Source: an uncultured Planctomycetia bacterium (GTDB taxonomy: Bacteria > Planctomycetota > Phycisphaerae > Phycisphaerales > SM1A02). From it: DNA of 64,000 nucleotides. The stretch spans positions 1 through 64,000 of the forward strand of contig CALMPF010000033.1 in assembly GCA_937871505.1 (NCBI GenBank). Reading direction: 5' to 3'. Each line of letters begins with the position of its first letter. Within the stretch, counting starts at the first letter, position 1. A program made the translations under genes and the position numbers. Shown here piece by piece: positions 16,752-26,691 of this stretch. The notes below the pieces were generated by a model. The model worked only from the letters and a program-made list of their open reading frames with translations. It ran no database searches and was not told the origin of the DNA.

Positions 16752-19607
16752 TCACGCGCTGTCGGGCTCGGCACGGCTGACCGCTCGGCGGATCGCCTTC
16801 TCGAGCTCGACGACCGCGAGAACCGCCGCGCCCGCAACCATGACGCGCCAGACCGCACCGGGTTCCAGCGGAGCCGAGTGGAAGATCCGGTTCATCGGCG
16901 GCGCGTAGATGAAGAGCCCCTGGGCGACGAGCATGCCCGCGACGCCCGCCCAGAGCAGCGGGTTGCTCCAGAGTCGCAGCGCCCACGCGGGCCGGAGGAG
17001 CGCCCGCGCCGAGAAGAGGTAGAAGATCTGCCCCGCGACGATCACCGAAACCGCGGCGGTGCGGGCCACCTCTTCGCGCTCGCCGCGGGCGAGCTCGCCG
17101 TGAAAGAGGATCATCGCGACGACGCAGAGCAGCAGCGAGACCAGCCCGGTCCGCATGAAGAGCTCGAACCCGAGGATCGGCCGGGCTGGATCGCGCGGCG
17201 GCCGCCGCATCGCGTCCGGCTCGACCGGCTCGAAGACCAGCGGCATTCCGAGGAGGATCGCCGTGGACATGTTCACCCAGAGGACCTGCGCCGGAAGCAC
17301 GGGCAGCGCCCAGCCGAACAGGATCGCCGCGAGCACGACCATCGCCTGACCGCCGTTGGTCGGCAGCGTCCAGACGATGAAGCGGGTGAGGTTGCGGAAG
17401 ACCGCCCGCCCCTCCTCGACTGCCGACGCGATCGAGGCGAAGTTGTCGTCGGCAAGGACGATGTCGGATGCTTCGCGCGCCGCCTCCGTGCCGCCGCGGC
17501 CCATGGCGATGCCGATGTCCGCCTGCCTCAGCGCCGGCGCGTCATTGACGCCGTCGCCGGTCATCGCCACGATCTCGCCGCGCGACTGGAGCGCCCGGAC
17601 GAGGCGCAGCTTCTGCTCAGGGGTCATCCGCGCGAAGACCGCGGTCGATGAGGCGAGCTGCGGAAGCGACCCGTCGTCGATCGACGCCATCTCCGCGCCG
17701 GTGACCGGGTTCGCGTCGGCTCGCGTCTCCAATCCCATCCGCCGCGCAATCGAGAGCGCCGTCAGCGCGTGGTCGCCGGTGATCATCTTCACGGAGATTC
17801 CCGCGCGTCGACAGGCCGCCACGGCCTCGGTCGCCTCCGGCCGCGGCGGATCAAACATGCCCACCACTCCAAGAAAGACCAGACCCTCCTCGGCCATGCC
17901 CCGGTCAAGCGCGACGGTCCCGGCGGGCACGCGGCGCCGCGCCAGCGCGAGAACCCGCAGGCCCTCTCCGGAGAGTGTCGCCGCATCGGCGTGGATCGCG
18001 TCGACCAAGGCCTGCGCGTCCGGGCCGCCGAGCGGCGCCTCCCGCCATGGCCGCTCCGAGGGGCTCGCCTCGGCGCCCGTCTCCGATGCGTCGACGACGA
18101 GCGCGACCGATCTGCTCATCGCGAGCACGCGCTCGAGCGCGCCCTTGACATAGATGGTCGCCGCGCGATCGAGCTCGTCCGCGGAAGCCGCGTGAAGCGT
18201 CGCCATGTACTGGCGGTCGGAGTCGAACGGCAGCGCGGCGATGCGCGGGCGCCCCTCGATGAGCGCGGCGGGTGATGAGTCGCTCCCGGCCTTGCAGGCT
18301 GCGACGAGCAGGGCTCCTTCGGTCGGATCGCCGTGGATCGTCCAGCCCTGCTCTCCACGGGTCAGCGCCGCGTCATTGCAGAGCGCGCCGCAGCGAAGCG
18401 CCTCCGCGAGCAGCCGCTCCTCCGATGCGTCGACGGGAGCGCCCTCCCGCTCGATCTGCCCGGCGGGGTCGTAGCCGCTGCCGACGAAGGCGAAGCGGCG
18501 CCCGCCCGCGACGATCGCGACGACGGTCATCTCATTCCGCGTCAGCGTTCCCGTCTTGTCGGAGCAGATGACGGTCGTGCTCCCCAGCGCCTCCACGGCC
18601 GGAAGGCGCCGGACGATCACGCGCCGCGCCGCCATCCGCGACACGCCCACGGCGAGCATGATCGTCACCGCCGCGGGGAGCCCTTCCGGAATCGCCGCCA
18701 CGGCGAGCGCAACCGCCGCCTGGAACATCGCGGCCGCCCCGGTGCCGCGGAGGATGCCGACCCCGAAGGCCAGCGCGGCCACGCAGATGATCGCCCAGAG
18801 GAGCGTGCGGCTGAAGGCGGCGATCTTCCGCGAGAGCGGCGTCGCGAGGAGCTCGGCGGAGGCGATGAGCGCGCCGACCCGCCCGACCTCGGTCGCGTCG
18901 GCCGTGGCGACGACGACGCCCGCAGCCGCACCTCGGACGACGAGCGAGCCACCGAAGGCCATTCCCCGGCGCTCGGCGAGCATCGTCGCGGGGGCCACCG
19001 GCTCGACGCGCTTCGAGACCGCGACCGATTCGCCGGTGAGCATCGACTCGTCGGCGGCGCACTCGTGGCAGTGCGTCAGGCGCAGATCGGCGGGAACCCG
19101 ATCGCCTGCCTCGACCAGCACGAGGTCTCCGACGACCAGCTCGGCGGCGTCGATCGCGCGGCGCACGCCGCCCCGACGGACCGTCGCAGTCACCCGCATG
19201 GACCGCGCCAGCGACTCGATCGCCCGCACCGCCCGCGCCTCCTGCACGAACCCGATCGCGGCATTGACCAGCACGACACCGAAGATGACGGCCGCATCGA
19301 CGCGCTCGCCCAGCGCGAGGGCGACCGCTCCGGCGACGAGCAGCACGCAGACGAGCGCGGAGCGAAACTGAGCCGCCGCGATCAGCCAGATCGGCCGACC
19401 GCCGCGTCGAGCGATGACGTTCGGTCCATCCCGGCGCAGGCGCTCGGCCGCGGTCTCCTCGGAGAGCCCGCGATGCACGTCTCCCCCGAGCGCCGCGACG
19501 ACCGCGTCGCCCTCCATCGCGTGCCACTGCGGCGCTCTCTCAGCGGGGGAAGGGCCGACGTCGTCCGCCCCGCGGCTCCGGTTCGAAGGGCGACCGGCCG
19601 CGGTCAT
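16752..19607 (-). CDS. Calcium-type cation-transporting P-type ATPase
   Basis: A 951-residue ion pump. It has an N-terminal cation ATPase domain, TGES in the A-domain (191-194), PEGLP in M4 (307-311), phosphorylated D350 in SDKTGTLT, a KGALE nucleotide-domain motif and the hinge GDGVNDAPALRQADIGIAMG. The PEGLP motif and the C-terminal cation-ATPase region place it with SERCA/PMR1-like Ca2+ or Mn2+ pumps, not heavy-metal CPx pumps. The ATG at 19607 overlaps the FGE stop (ATGA), so the two are coupled. Export of Ca2+ across the inner membrane is the likely activity. Confidence 0.93.
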   Translation of the reverse strand: MTAAGRPSNRSRGADDVGPSPAERAPQWHAMEGDAVVAALGGDVHRGLSEETAAERLRRDGPNVIARRGGRPIWLIAAAQFRSALVCVLLVAGAVALALGERVDAAVIFGVVLVNAAIGFVQEARAVRAIESLARSMRVTATVRRGGVRRAIDAAELVVGDLVLVEAGDRVPADLRLTHCHECAADESMLTGESVAVSKRVEPVAPATMLAERRGMAFGGSLVVRGAAAGVVVATADATEVGRVGALIASAELLATPLSRKIAAFSRTLLWAIICVAALAFGVGILRGTGAAAMFQAAVALAVAAIPEGLPAAVTIMLAVGVSRMAARRVIVRRLPAVEALGSTTVICSDKTGTLTRNEMTVVAIVAGGRRFAFVGSGYDPAGQIEREGAPVDASEERLLAEALRCGALCNDAALTRGEQGWTIHGDPTEGALLVAACKAGSDSSPAALIEGRPRIAALPFDSDRQYMATLHAASADELDRAATIYVKGALERVLAMSRSVALVVDASETGAEASPSERPWREAPLGGPDAQALVDAIHADAATLSGEGLRVLALARRRVPAGTVALDRGMAEEGLVFLGVVGMFDPPRPEATEAVAACRRAGISVKMITGDHALTALSIARRMGLETRADANPVTGAEMASIDDGSLPQLASSTAVFARMTPEQKLRLVRALQSRGEIVAMTGDGVNDAPALRQADIGIAMGRGGTEAAREASDIVLADDNFASIASAVEEGRAVFRNLTRFIVWTLPTNGGQAMVVLAAILFGWALPVLPAQVLWVNMSTAILLGMPLVFEPVEPDAMRRPPRDPARPILGFELFMRTGLVSLLLCVVAMILFHGELARGEREEVARTAAVSVIVAGQIFYLFSARALLRPAWALRLWSNPLLWAGVAGMLVAQGLFIYAPPMNRIFHSAPLEPGAVWRVMVAGAAVLAVVELEKAIRRAVSRAEPDSA

Positions 19608-20998
19608 GGCGATCGAACGCAGCGAAAGCCGACGTGAGTCGACCCGGTGTCGGGGGGCGTCCCGCGGCGGGCGCTGGGGCGGTAGCTCTCGCAGTAGCTC
19701 GGGTGGCAGAGGTATGAGCCGCCCTTGATGACGCGCTCCGTCGCCGTCGGCACCTGGCGCGTCGGATCGAAGGTCTCGCGCGGGCCCGCCGGATTCCGGC
19801 AGCATCCGGCCCCCGACTCAGCGCTCTCGCGGGCTGCGATTGCGTGCGCGTCGGCGCGGTAGAGATCCGCCGTCCAGTTCCAGACGTTCCCCGCCATGCC
19901 GTAGAGACCGAACCCGTTGGGCGGAAACGCGCGCACCGGCGCGACGCCGGCGAAGCCGTCCTCGGCGGTGTCGCGGAAGGGAAAGGAGCCGGTGAAGGTG
20001 TTTGCCATGAAGCGCCCCGCGAACTGCCCTTCGGCGGGAACGAACTCATCACCCCACCAGTACCGCGTCGGCGCGGCGTTTCCGCCGCGCGACGCGAACT
20101 CCCACTCGGCCTCCGTCGGGAGGCGCTTTCCCGCCCAGCGCGCGTAGGCCACGGCGTCGTCCCAGGCGATGTGAACCACGGGGAGATCGTCGAGTCCCTC
20201 GAGCGTCGAGCCCGGACCCTTCGGGTGCCTCCAGCTCGCCCCCGGTGTCCACGTCCACCACTGCGAGAGGTCGCGCAGGTCGACCGGTCCGGCGGTCGGC
20301 GTGAAGACGAGCGAGCCGGGCTGGAGCATCTCCTCCGGCGGACGCGGCGTGCCGGGCGGAAGCTGCGTGCGCAGCGCCTCCCAGTCGATCGGACGCTCTG
20401 CGATGGTGACGTAGCCCGTCGCCTCGACGAAGGCGCGGTACTCGGCGTTGGTCACGGGCGTCTCGTCCATCCAGAAGCCGTCGACCTGCACGCGGCGAAC
20501 CGGGCGCTCGTTCGGCCGGGCGTACGCGGCGTCGCTGCCCATGACGAACTCGCCGCCGGGAACCCAGCGCATGCCAGCGGGCGCGGGCGCCGCTTCGCCC
20601 TGCCGGGCCGAGCGAGCCTCGGGCGGCGCCGCCGATCCTGGATCGGCAGGCCGTCCGGCCGGCGGCGCTGCGTTCGCGGGCGCGCCGTCAGGCGCGCGTG
20701 CCGCGGCCGAGATCGGCGCGCGCTCCGCGGCCGCGACCGCCGAGCCGCCCGTTCCGCCCATTCCGCCCATTCCGATCGATCCGACCGCGCCGACCGCGCC
20801 GACGGCCCCTGCGATCGCACTGAGCAGCGCGCGCTGTCCGCTCCTGCGCGCGGCGGCGCGAGCGGGCGCCGCCGCGCGGACGGACCCGCGAGATCCGACC
20901 CGCGAGCCAGCCCGCAAAGTGGTCCGCACGATGGTCCGCACGATGGCTCTCAGGCTGGTTCTCGAGCTGGCTCGAGAACCGGTTCGAACTCTGGCCAT
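19604..20998 (-). CDS. Formylglycine-generating enzyme (SUMF1/FGE family)
   Basis: Oxidises a Cys or Ser of type I sulfatases to C-alpha-formylglycine, activating them. The catalytic domain (about the last 320 residues) has both essential cysteines in GGSYLCHPSYCESY and the terminal GFRCVR; many FGE-like domains lack these, so this one is probably active. The N-terminus is Arg/Ser/Thr-rich, then a hydrophobic Gly/Ala stretch (likely anchor) and a Pro/Ala linker. I chose the ATG at 20998 (464 residues); a GTG at 21052 would add 18. Neither has a clear Shine-Dalgarno. No sulfatase gene lies in the window. Aerobic FGEs use copper and bind structural calcium. Confidence 0.92.
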   Translation of the reverse strand: MARVRTGSRASSRTSLRAIVRTIVRTTLRAGSRVGSRGSVRAAAPARAAARRSGQRALLSAIAGAVGAVGAVGSIGMGGMGGTGGSAVAAAERAPISAAARAPDGAPANAAPPAGRPADPGSAAPPEARSARQGEAAPAPAGMRWVPGGEFVMGSDAAYARPNERPVRRVQVDGFWMDETPVTNAEYRAFVEATGYVTIAERPIDWEALRTQLPPGTPRPPEEMLQPGSLVFTPTAGPVDLRDLSQWWTWTPGASWRHPKGPGSTLEGLDDLPVVHIAWDDAVAYARWAGKRLPTEAEWEFASRGGNAAPTRYWWGDEFVPAEGQFAGRFMANTFTGSFPFRDTAEDGFAGVAPVRAFPPNGFGLYGMAGNVWNWTADLYRADAHAIAARESAESGAGCCRNPAGPRETFDPTRQVPTATERVIKGGSYLCHPSYCESYRPSARRGTPPDTGSTHVGFRCVRSP

Positions 20999-21234
20999 GG
21001 AGGGTGTGACGTTCACCACGCGAGGACCGTAGCCCTCCCGAGAGCGCAGCACGCCGGCTTCCCGCAGGGAGAGTGCGCGCCCGGGCGGATCGATCTCGAT
21101 CGACCCCGACTACTGTCCTGCTCGGCGCCCTGCTCCGCGTCCGGCTCCGCGTCCGGAGCGACGGGCTCTCCGCCGGGCGTCGCCCTCGGCGCGCTCGGGA
21201 TCGCCGATCACGTCGCCGGCCCCGCGCCAGAACC

Positions 21235-21738
21235 ATGAACACCACCACCTCCAGCATCGTTCCTCCGGGCCGTCAGGCGCTCTCGTACGCCGAGCTGCTC
21301 GTGAAGGAGATCGATCCTGCGAAGTTCGCCCACATGCCCGTTGCGGGCCTGAACCATCCCGCCTTCACCATCGGCCATCTCGCGATGTATCCCGACCGGG
21401 CGCTGGGGATCCTCGGTCGTCAGGATCTCGCCCGGCCGAAGGCGGGATGGGACGCGCTCTTTCTCGCAGGATGCCCCTGCGTCGAGCAGGATGGGCGCTA
21501 CCCGCCCAAGGAGGAGATCGTCGCCCACTTCGTCGAGCGCACCGGCGCCGTCCTCGCGGTCGCTTCCGAGGCGACGGAGGCGCAGCTCGCGGCTCCGAAC
21601 CCTCTCGAAGGTCGGATGCGCGAGCTCTTCCCGACGGTCGGCGCGGTGCTCGCGTTCGTGCTGATCGGGCACCCGATGATGCACCTCGGCCAGGTCAGCG
21701 CCTGGAGGCGCGTGATCGGAATGCCCCCGGCGATGTGA
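21235..21738 (+). CDS. DinB-like metal-dependent protein
   Basis: A 167-residue four-helix-bundle protein of the DinB/YfiT type. The expected three metal histidines are visible: H48 in FTIGHLAMYPDRAL and H146/H150 in IGHPMMHLGQVSAWRR. The family includes thiol transferases and proteins of unknown function. The ATG at 21235 was chosen because residues before it are low-complexity. It is divergent from the FGE gene. Confidence 0.85.
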   Translation: MNTTTSSIVPPGRQALSYAELLVKEIDPAKFAHMPVAGLNHPAFTIGHLAMYPDRALGILGRQDLARPKAGWDALFLAGCPCVEQDGRYPPKEEIVAHFVERTGAVLAVASEATEAQLAAPNPLEGRMRELFPTVGAVLAFVLIGHPMMHLGQVSAWRRVIGMPPAM

Positions 21739-22019
21739 CGTTCGGGCGCCGGGCCGGCGCATCTGTCCGCATGCAATCCCCTTGCGTCGCCCCGGTGGCG
21801 GCGGCCCTCGCGGCGGCCGCCCTCGCCTCGGTTCGCCGTGTCGCGCGGCGGGCCTCCGCCGCGCGCATCCGGCGACCGAAGCGGCGCCCGGCTGCGGCGT
21901 CGCGCACCCATTTCGCGCACTTTCCTGGATCTGGTCGCATTCTCCTCCTTCTCCGCCCAATAATCCGGCCTCCCGCGACTGGCGACCCTGCCGGTCGGGA
22001 GTCTGCTCGGAGGTACCCG

Positions 22020-24548
22020 ATGACCGTCGAACTCGCCCGCCGTTTCGTTGGCCGCGCGTCGCTGCGCAGTCGTCCGTTCCCGCTGCTCCGAGTCGCGATC
22101 TTCGCCGCGACGCTGGCGCTTGCCGCGATCGCCCGGCCCGCTGCGGCTCAGGGAACGTCGGGTCAGCTCCCCGACCCCGTCTCGCTCCAGGAGCTCACGG
22201 CGCTGCTCGATCGCTACGTCGGCGCGTCGCCCGCCCAGTGGGAGCAGATCGACGCGATCCACGATCGCTACAAGACCGAGTTCGCCAGGCTGCGCGACGG
22301 GGAGATCCAGAAGTTCCTCGACGACGCCCGCAAGCTCCAGGGCGGGGGGATTCCCGACCGCAAGCTGGTCGAGGACTACTTCCGCGACCAGACGCGCATC
22401 GAGTCGCGCATCCGGGCCCTCGACAGCGGCCTCTTCGATCAGATCCAGGGCGTGCTCGACGAGACGCAGGCGGTCGCGATGCCGCGGGTGCGGCTCGCCC
22501 GCGAGCGGGCGACGTATCGCTCGCCGATGACGATGGGCATGTTCGGCTCGGCGCCGGTGGACCTCACCGAGCTGCTGGGGCGGATGGAGCTTCCCCGCGC
22601 CCAGATGGCCGGGCTCGACCCGGAGCTGGTCCCGTACGAGGCTCAGCTCACCCGTGAGCTTGGCAAGCTCCACAGCTCGATGGGACGCATGATGATGGAC
22701 ATGCTCGATGCGCTCGTCGCCGAGGGGTTCGCGGAGATGGACGAGCAGGAGATGATGGCGAACCCGGAGAAGATCCGGGAGATGATGGAAGCGATGTCCC
22801 GCATCATGAACGCCATCGGGGGGAAGTCGCGCGAGATCTCCGGCGAGATCGTGAAGCTCAATCACCGGGCGCGCCGAGCCGTCGCCCAGAAGCTCCCGCC
22901 CGAGACTGCGCGGCGCTTTCTCAGGGAGTACGTGACGCGCGGCTATCCGATGCTCGGAGAATCGACGCGGCACGCCGAGCGGCAGCTCAAGGCGGCGCTT
23001 CGCCTTCGCGGGATCGACGACCAGCAGCGCGAAGCGCTCAGTCAGGTCCTGGACTCCTGGTACACGGAAGACGATCGCCTGCTGGAGGAGTTCATGAAGG
23101 CCGCCGATGAGAGCAGCGCCGGACAGTCGATGTTCGACATGTCTCCGGCGCGCTGGGAGGCGATCCAGAGCGAGGCGGCTCAGCGCACCGAGCGTCGGCA
23201 GGCCCTCGACACCGCGCACGTCGACCGCGCCAAGGGGATCGTCGGGCCCGACCTCGCCCCCCGCATCGACGCCGTACGCAGCGGCCAGCTCGACGAGGCC
23301 CACTTCCAGCCGGAGCCCTCCGCCGCCGAGCTGGCGACGGCGCCGGAGGAACCGGGGCGACGCCGGCGCTTCAGCGGCGACGGCTCGCTCGCGTCGCAGA
23401 TCGACTCGACGACCACAGCGGGCTGGGTTCGCCAGCTCGGACTGAGCGCGTCTGAGCGCTCGATCGTCGAGGTGCTCCACGGCGACTACGTCACGCGCTG
23501 GCAGGCGGAGGTCTCGCCGCGAATCGAGGAGATCACCGCCGCCACGACGCGCCTCTACGGGGGCTTCGACGGGGAACGGCGCAGCGACCCGAGCGCGGTC
23601 GACGATCTCTACGCGGCCCGCACCCGCGCCATCGCCGCGATCGACGCGGTCGACGATGAGTTCCTCAGCTCGATCCGCGCGGTCTTCGAGGATGAGGATC
23701 GCCGAGAGGCGATCGAGCTGATCGCGCTCGAGCGCGCCCTCGACGGCGTGACGGCGTACGGCATGTACGGCGGCTTCGCCGAGAACCACGAGGCAGACGT
23801 GAACCTCGCGAGCGTGCTCGCGACCGCGCTGGAGGACTCTGCGGAGTTCGACGCCGCCCGCGCTGCCCTCCTTGCACACGCCGAGGCGCTCGTGCAGACC
23901 TCGCGCGAGCTCCGGAGGACGTCGCTGCGGCACCAGCAGGAGATGGAGCGGTTCAACGTCCGCTTCATGACCCTCGACGACGGCGCCGCGCTCCCCCAGC
24001 CGGACGACTCGATCCAGGTCGACATGCAGGCGGCGTCGGCCGCGAACGCCGCGGCTGCGGCGGCCCGGGCGGCGGCGGCGAAGGCGGCCACGGAATCGAT
24101 CGGCGCGGCGATCTCGCCGGAGGCGGCCGCACAGTTCCGCCGCAAGTACAACCGCGAGGCGTTCCCGAACATCTTCGCCGACCGCGAATCCGCCAGTCGC
24201 TACCTCGACCGCGCGCTCGACCTCTCGGATCTCGACGACGTGCAGCGGCTCGCGCTCGAGAAGCTCCGCGACGAGTACACCACGGCGTACGAAGCGCTCA
24301 GCGATCGGATGATCGCCGCAGTCGGCGGCGTGAGCATGCCGAGCATGGGAGACCCCGAGGGGTGGCGTTCCTGGCAGGAGCAGCGCAACCGGCTCGACCG
24401 CATCCGCTTCGAGCGCGACGACCTGAGCACCAAGACGGTCCGGCGGCTCCGGCAGTTCCTTTCGGAGGCGCAGATCCAGCGGGTGCCCGGGCTGGCGGGC
24501 TACGGCGCGAACCGGCGCGAATCGTCGATGTTCCCGATGGGCGACTGA
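22020..24548 (+). CDS. Large secreted alpha-helical protein, function unknown
   Basis: An 842-residue protein with a Sec signal peptide (core about 23-38, probable cleavage after RPAAA near residue 43) and an almost entirely charged helical body. Two clearly related segments recur: about 289-360 (PPETARRFLREYVTRGYPML) and about 695-770 (SPEAAAQFRRKYNREAFPNIF), each followed by a second helix block ending in a QR-AL-L-D-Y-like pattern. Helices with LT/LD-rich turns recall Spy/CpxP-like periplasmic chaperones in multiple copies, but I cannot claim homology. It shares a 20-nt gap with the next gene. Confidence 0.8.
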   Translation: MTVELARRFVGRASLRSRPFPLLRVAIFAATLALAAIARPAAAQGTSGQLPDPVSLQELTALLDRYVGASPAQWEQIDAIHDRYKTEFARLRDGEIQKFLDDARKLQGGGIPDRKLVEDYFRDQTRIESRIRALDSGLFDQIQGVLDETQAVAMPRVRLARERATYRSPMTMGMFGSAPVDLTELLGRMELPRAQMAGLDPELVPYEAQLTRELGKLHSSMGRMMMDMLDALVAEGFAEMDEQEMMANPEKIREMMEAMSRIMNAIGGKSREISGEIVKLNHRARRAVAQKLPPETARRFLREYVTRGYPMLGESTRHAERQLKAALRLRGIDDQQREALSQVLDSWYTEDDRLLEEFMKAADESSAGQSMFDMSPARWEAIQSEAAQRTERRQALDTAHVDRAKGIVGPDLAPRIDAVRSGQLDEAHFQPEPSAAELATAPEEPGRRRRFSGDGSLASQIDSTTTAGWVRQLGLSASERSIVEVLHGDYVTRWQAEVSPRIEEITAATTRLYGGFDGERRSDPSAVDDLYAARTRAIAAIDAVDDEFLSSIRAVFEDEDRREAIELIALERALDGVTAYGMYGGFAENHEADVNLASVLATALEDSAEFDAARAALLAHAEALVQTSRELRRTSLRHQQEMERFNVRFMTLDDGAALPQPDDSIQVDMQAASAANAAAAAARAAAAKAATESIGAAISPEAAAQFRRKYNREAFPNIFADRESASRYLDRALDLSDLDDVQRLALEKLRDEYTTAYEALSDRMIAAVGGVSMPSMGDPEGWRSWQEQRNRLDRIRFERDDLSTKTVRRLRQFLSEAQIQRVPGLAGYGANRRESSMFPMGD

Positions 24549-24568
24549 GCCCGCACACGGCCGGCAGG

Positions 24569-25747
24569 ATGCCGACGCACCTCGAGACGCACAACGACCC
24601 CGATCTCCCGTCGCGCGGCGCAGGGATGCGGCGCGCGGGCGCACGGCTCAGCGCGCGCCGCGCCGAATCTGACGCCACGCGAGCGGCGGGCGCGGAGGGT
24701 GGCGACGCCGTCGCACGCTGCGTGGCCGCCGCGGCGGAGTCCGCAGCGACCGCGCTGGGACGCTGGCTGACGCCCGAAACCGTCCGAGCGCGCCTCGAGA
24801 CGCATGCCTTCGCGCTGCTTGGAGCGGACCTCACAGCCACACCGGAAGCCAGCCTGGAGACCGATCCGGCAGCCGGACCAGACGCTGCCGCAGAGACTGG
24901 CCCGGAAGCGGGCACGGATGGCCCCGCCGCGAGCGGGAACGCGATGAGCGCCGGCATGATTCTCACGTGGGGCTCCGGCGAACTCGCCCTCGTCGAGCGT
25001 CGCACGAGCGCGGAGAGCCGTCCATTCCCCCACGCGCTCTGCTGGTACCTCACCCGGATGCCTCAGGACGCCGCCGAGAGCGCGGCGCTTCGCGCCGCGA
25101 TCGCCGCCGCCGGTCTCTCGGGCGACGGCGCTGCGATCGACCCCATCGCCATCTTCCGCCATGGGCCCCTCGAGAACGCCCCGGCCACCGCGATCCCGGT
25201 CACGCCGTACAAGCGCTGGATCGCGGGGGCGGTCGGGGAGCTTCTCGGCGCGGCACCTCCGGCCGGAGTCGAACGGGTGACCATCCGGCGGCCGCCCGAC
25301 CTCTCCTTCTACCCGTCGTATCGACGGATGTACGAAGCGTTCTGGCGGGCCGAGCCCGCGCTGGGGCGCCGCATCGGCATGGAGGAACCGGAGCAGCTCG
25401 CGATGCACGCATCCCACGACGGCCTCCGCCTGATCGAGGTCGACGGCGAGCTCGCCGGGGTGATCGGCGGATTCCGGCACTGCGAGGTCGGGCTCGGCGG
25501 CTGGCGGCTCGAGGAGCGCGTCCTCGACGAGCGCTTCCGCGGCCAGGGACTCGCTGCGGCGGCGCTGCGCCGCTACGTCGAGAGCCTCGCCTGCGCCGCG
25601 CAGGACCTCATCTGGGGCACGATCCTGGTCGAGCATTCTGCTTCGCTGCGCAGCGCGCTGCGGCTCGGCCGCGTCGACATCGGCGGCCTCTGGTGGCTCT
25701 GCGACCACGATCCCGTGCGCGCTGCCCTCGATCGAGCCGGCTGCTGA
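24569..25747 (+). CDS. GNAT-family acetyltransferase-like protein
   Basis: A 392-residue protein. The C-terminal domain (about 245-392) contains RVLDERFRGQGLAAAALRRY, a good acetyl-CoA-binding GNAT motif A, and HRSAS-like EHSASLRSALRLG as in GNAT motif B. The N-terminal half includes a variable Ala/Asp/Gly-rich stretch (about 90-130). It lies 20 nt downstream of the secreted helical protein and is probably cotranscribed. Substrate unknown. Confidence 0.8.
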   Translation: MPTHLETHNDPDLPSRGAGMRRAGARLSARRAESDATRAAGAEGGDAVARCVAAAAESAATALGRWLTPETVRARLETHAFALLGADLTATPEASLETDPAAGPDAAAETGPEAGTDGPAASGNAMSAGMILTWGSGELALVERRTSAESRPFPHALCWYLTRMPQDAAESAALRAAIAAAGLSGDGAAIDPIAIFRHGPLENAPATAIPVTPYKRWIAGAVGELLGAAPPAGVERVTIRRPPDLSFYPSYRRMYEAFWRAEPALGRRIGMEEPEQLAMHASHDGLRLIEVDGELAGVIGGFRHCEVGLGGWRLEERVLDERFRGQGLAAAALRRYVESLACAAQDLIWGTILVEHSASLRSALRLGRVDIGGLWWLCDHDPVRAALDRAGC

Positions 25748-25790
25748 TCCGCATCGGGAGCCGATCGCGACGGAACGGTGCCGCCCCTTC

Positions 25791-25810
25791 GGCGCCGCTC
25801 CATCGGCGCC
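25791..25810. terminator. Hairpin between convergent genes
   Basis: GGCGCCG, a 6-nt loop, CGGCGCC. A perfect 7-bp stem between the GNAT gene and the convergent methyltransferase, so it could end both transcripts. Confidence 0.4.
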
Positions 25811-25842
25811 GGACCTTCGAGGAGGGTTCAGCCGCCGCGTCA

Positions 25843-26586
25843 TCATCGAGGCCGCCACTCGCGCGCCGGCTCCTCGACGAGCGTGAAGCGGCCTGCGAGA
25901 TGGCCGCGGTAGCGGACGCGCTCGAGCCCCGCGCGCTCCGCGAGAGCCAGCGCCTCGGTGCGCGTGAACCCCTTGGCGACGCTGACGATCGCATCGTGAC
26001 GGACGGCCGCCGGTCGTCCGAGGACCAGCGTCCGAACCGCGATCCGAGCGAGAAGCGACCGTGAGAGATCGTTCCAGATCACGCCGACCCGCGTGAGCCG
26101 CTGCATGATCCGCAGCGCCGTGACGACCTCGATGTCTGGCAGATGGTGCAGGAACATCCCTGCGTGAGCGATGTCGAAGCTGCCCGGCTCGTATCGGTCG
26201 AGCAGCCGCAGTGCATCGCCCTCGACGAGCTCGATCTCCTGTGCTCCCGGCGCGGTCGCGGCGATCCACTCCCGGGCGAGCGCCACGACGGTCGGGTGAC
26301 TGTCGACGGCGACGACCTCGACCGCGACTCCGCGCTGCCGGCCCCAGCGCACCATCGCCAGCGGGATGTCGGCGCTGCCCGTGCCGAGGTCGATGACGCG
26401 AAGCCGCCGCGGCGATCCGCGACCGGGCCCGAAGGTCCATCGCTCAATCCATCGGAGCGCCGCGGAGGTGCCGCCGAGGCGGGCGTTGACGAGGCGGATG
26501 AACGCCAGCGCCTCCGCGAGCTCATCGCGAGGAATCTCCGGATCATCCATCCGCTCCGGAGTGAACGCGCGTCGCGTGAACGACAT
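25843..26586 (-). CDS. Class I SAM-dependent methyltransferase
   Basis: A 247-residue methyltransferase with SAM motif I LRVIDLGTGSADIPLAMVRW, acidic loop VVAVDSHP and post-I region VEGDALRLL. The N-terminus RRAFTPERMDDPEIP resembles small-molecule methyltransferases often found near type III polyketide synthases, but no such genes are here. The ATG at 26586 was preferred to a TTG at 26637. Confidence 0.85.
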   Translation of the reverse strand: MSFTRRAFTPERMDDPEIPRDELAEALAFIRLVNARLGGTSAALRWIERWTFGPGRGSPRRLRVIDLGTGSADIPLAMVRWGRQRGVAVEVVAVDSHPTVVALAREWIAATAPGAQEIELVEGDALRLLDRYEPGSFDIAHAGMFLHHLPDIEVVTALRIMQRLTRVGVIWNDLSRSLLARIAVRTLVLGRPAAVRHDAIVSVAKGFTRTEALALAERAGLERVRYRGHLAGRFTLVEEPAREWRPR

Positions 26587-26691
26587 CGCCGCCTGCGATC
26601 CGGGCGCGAAGGACGTTCGGTCGGGTCGGGATGGCAACGCAGGGATGGTAACGGCGCCGCAGCGCCCCTTCGCTCCCCGCTACCCTCGGCC

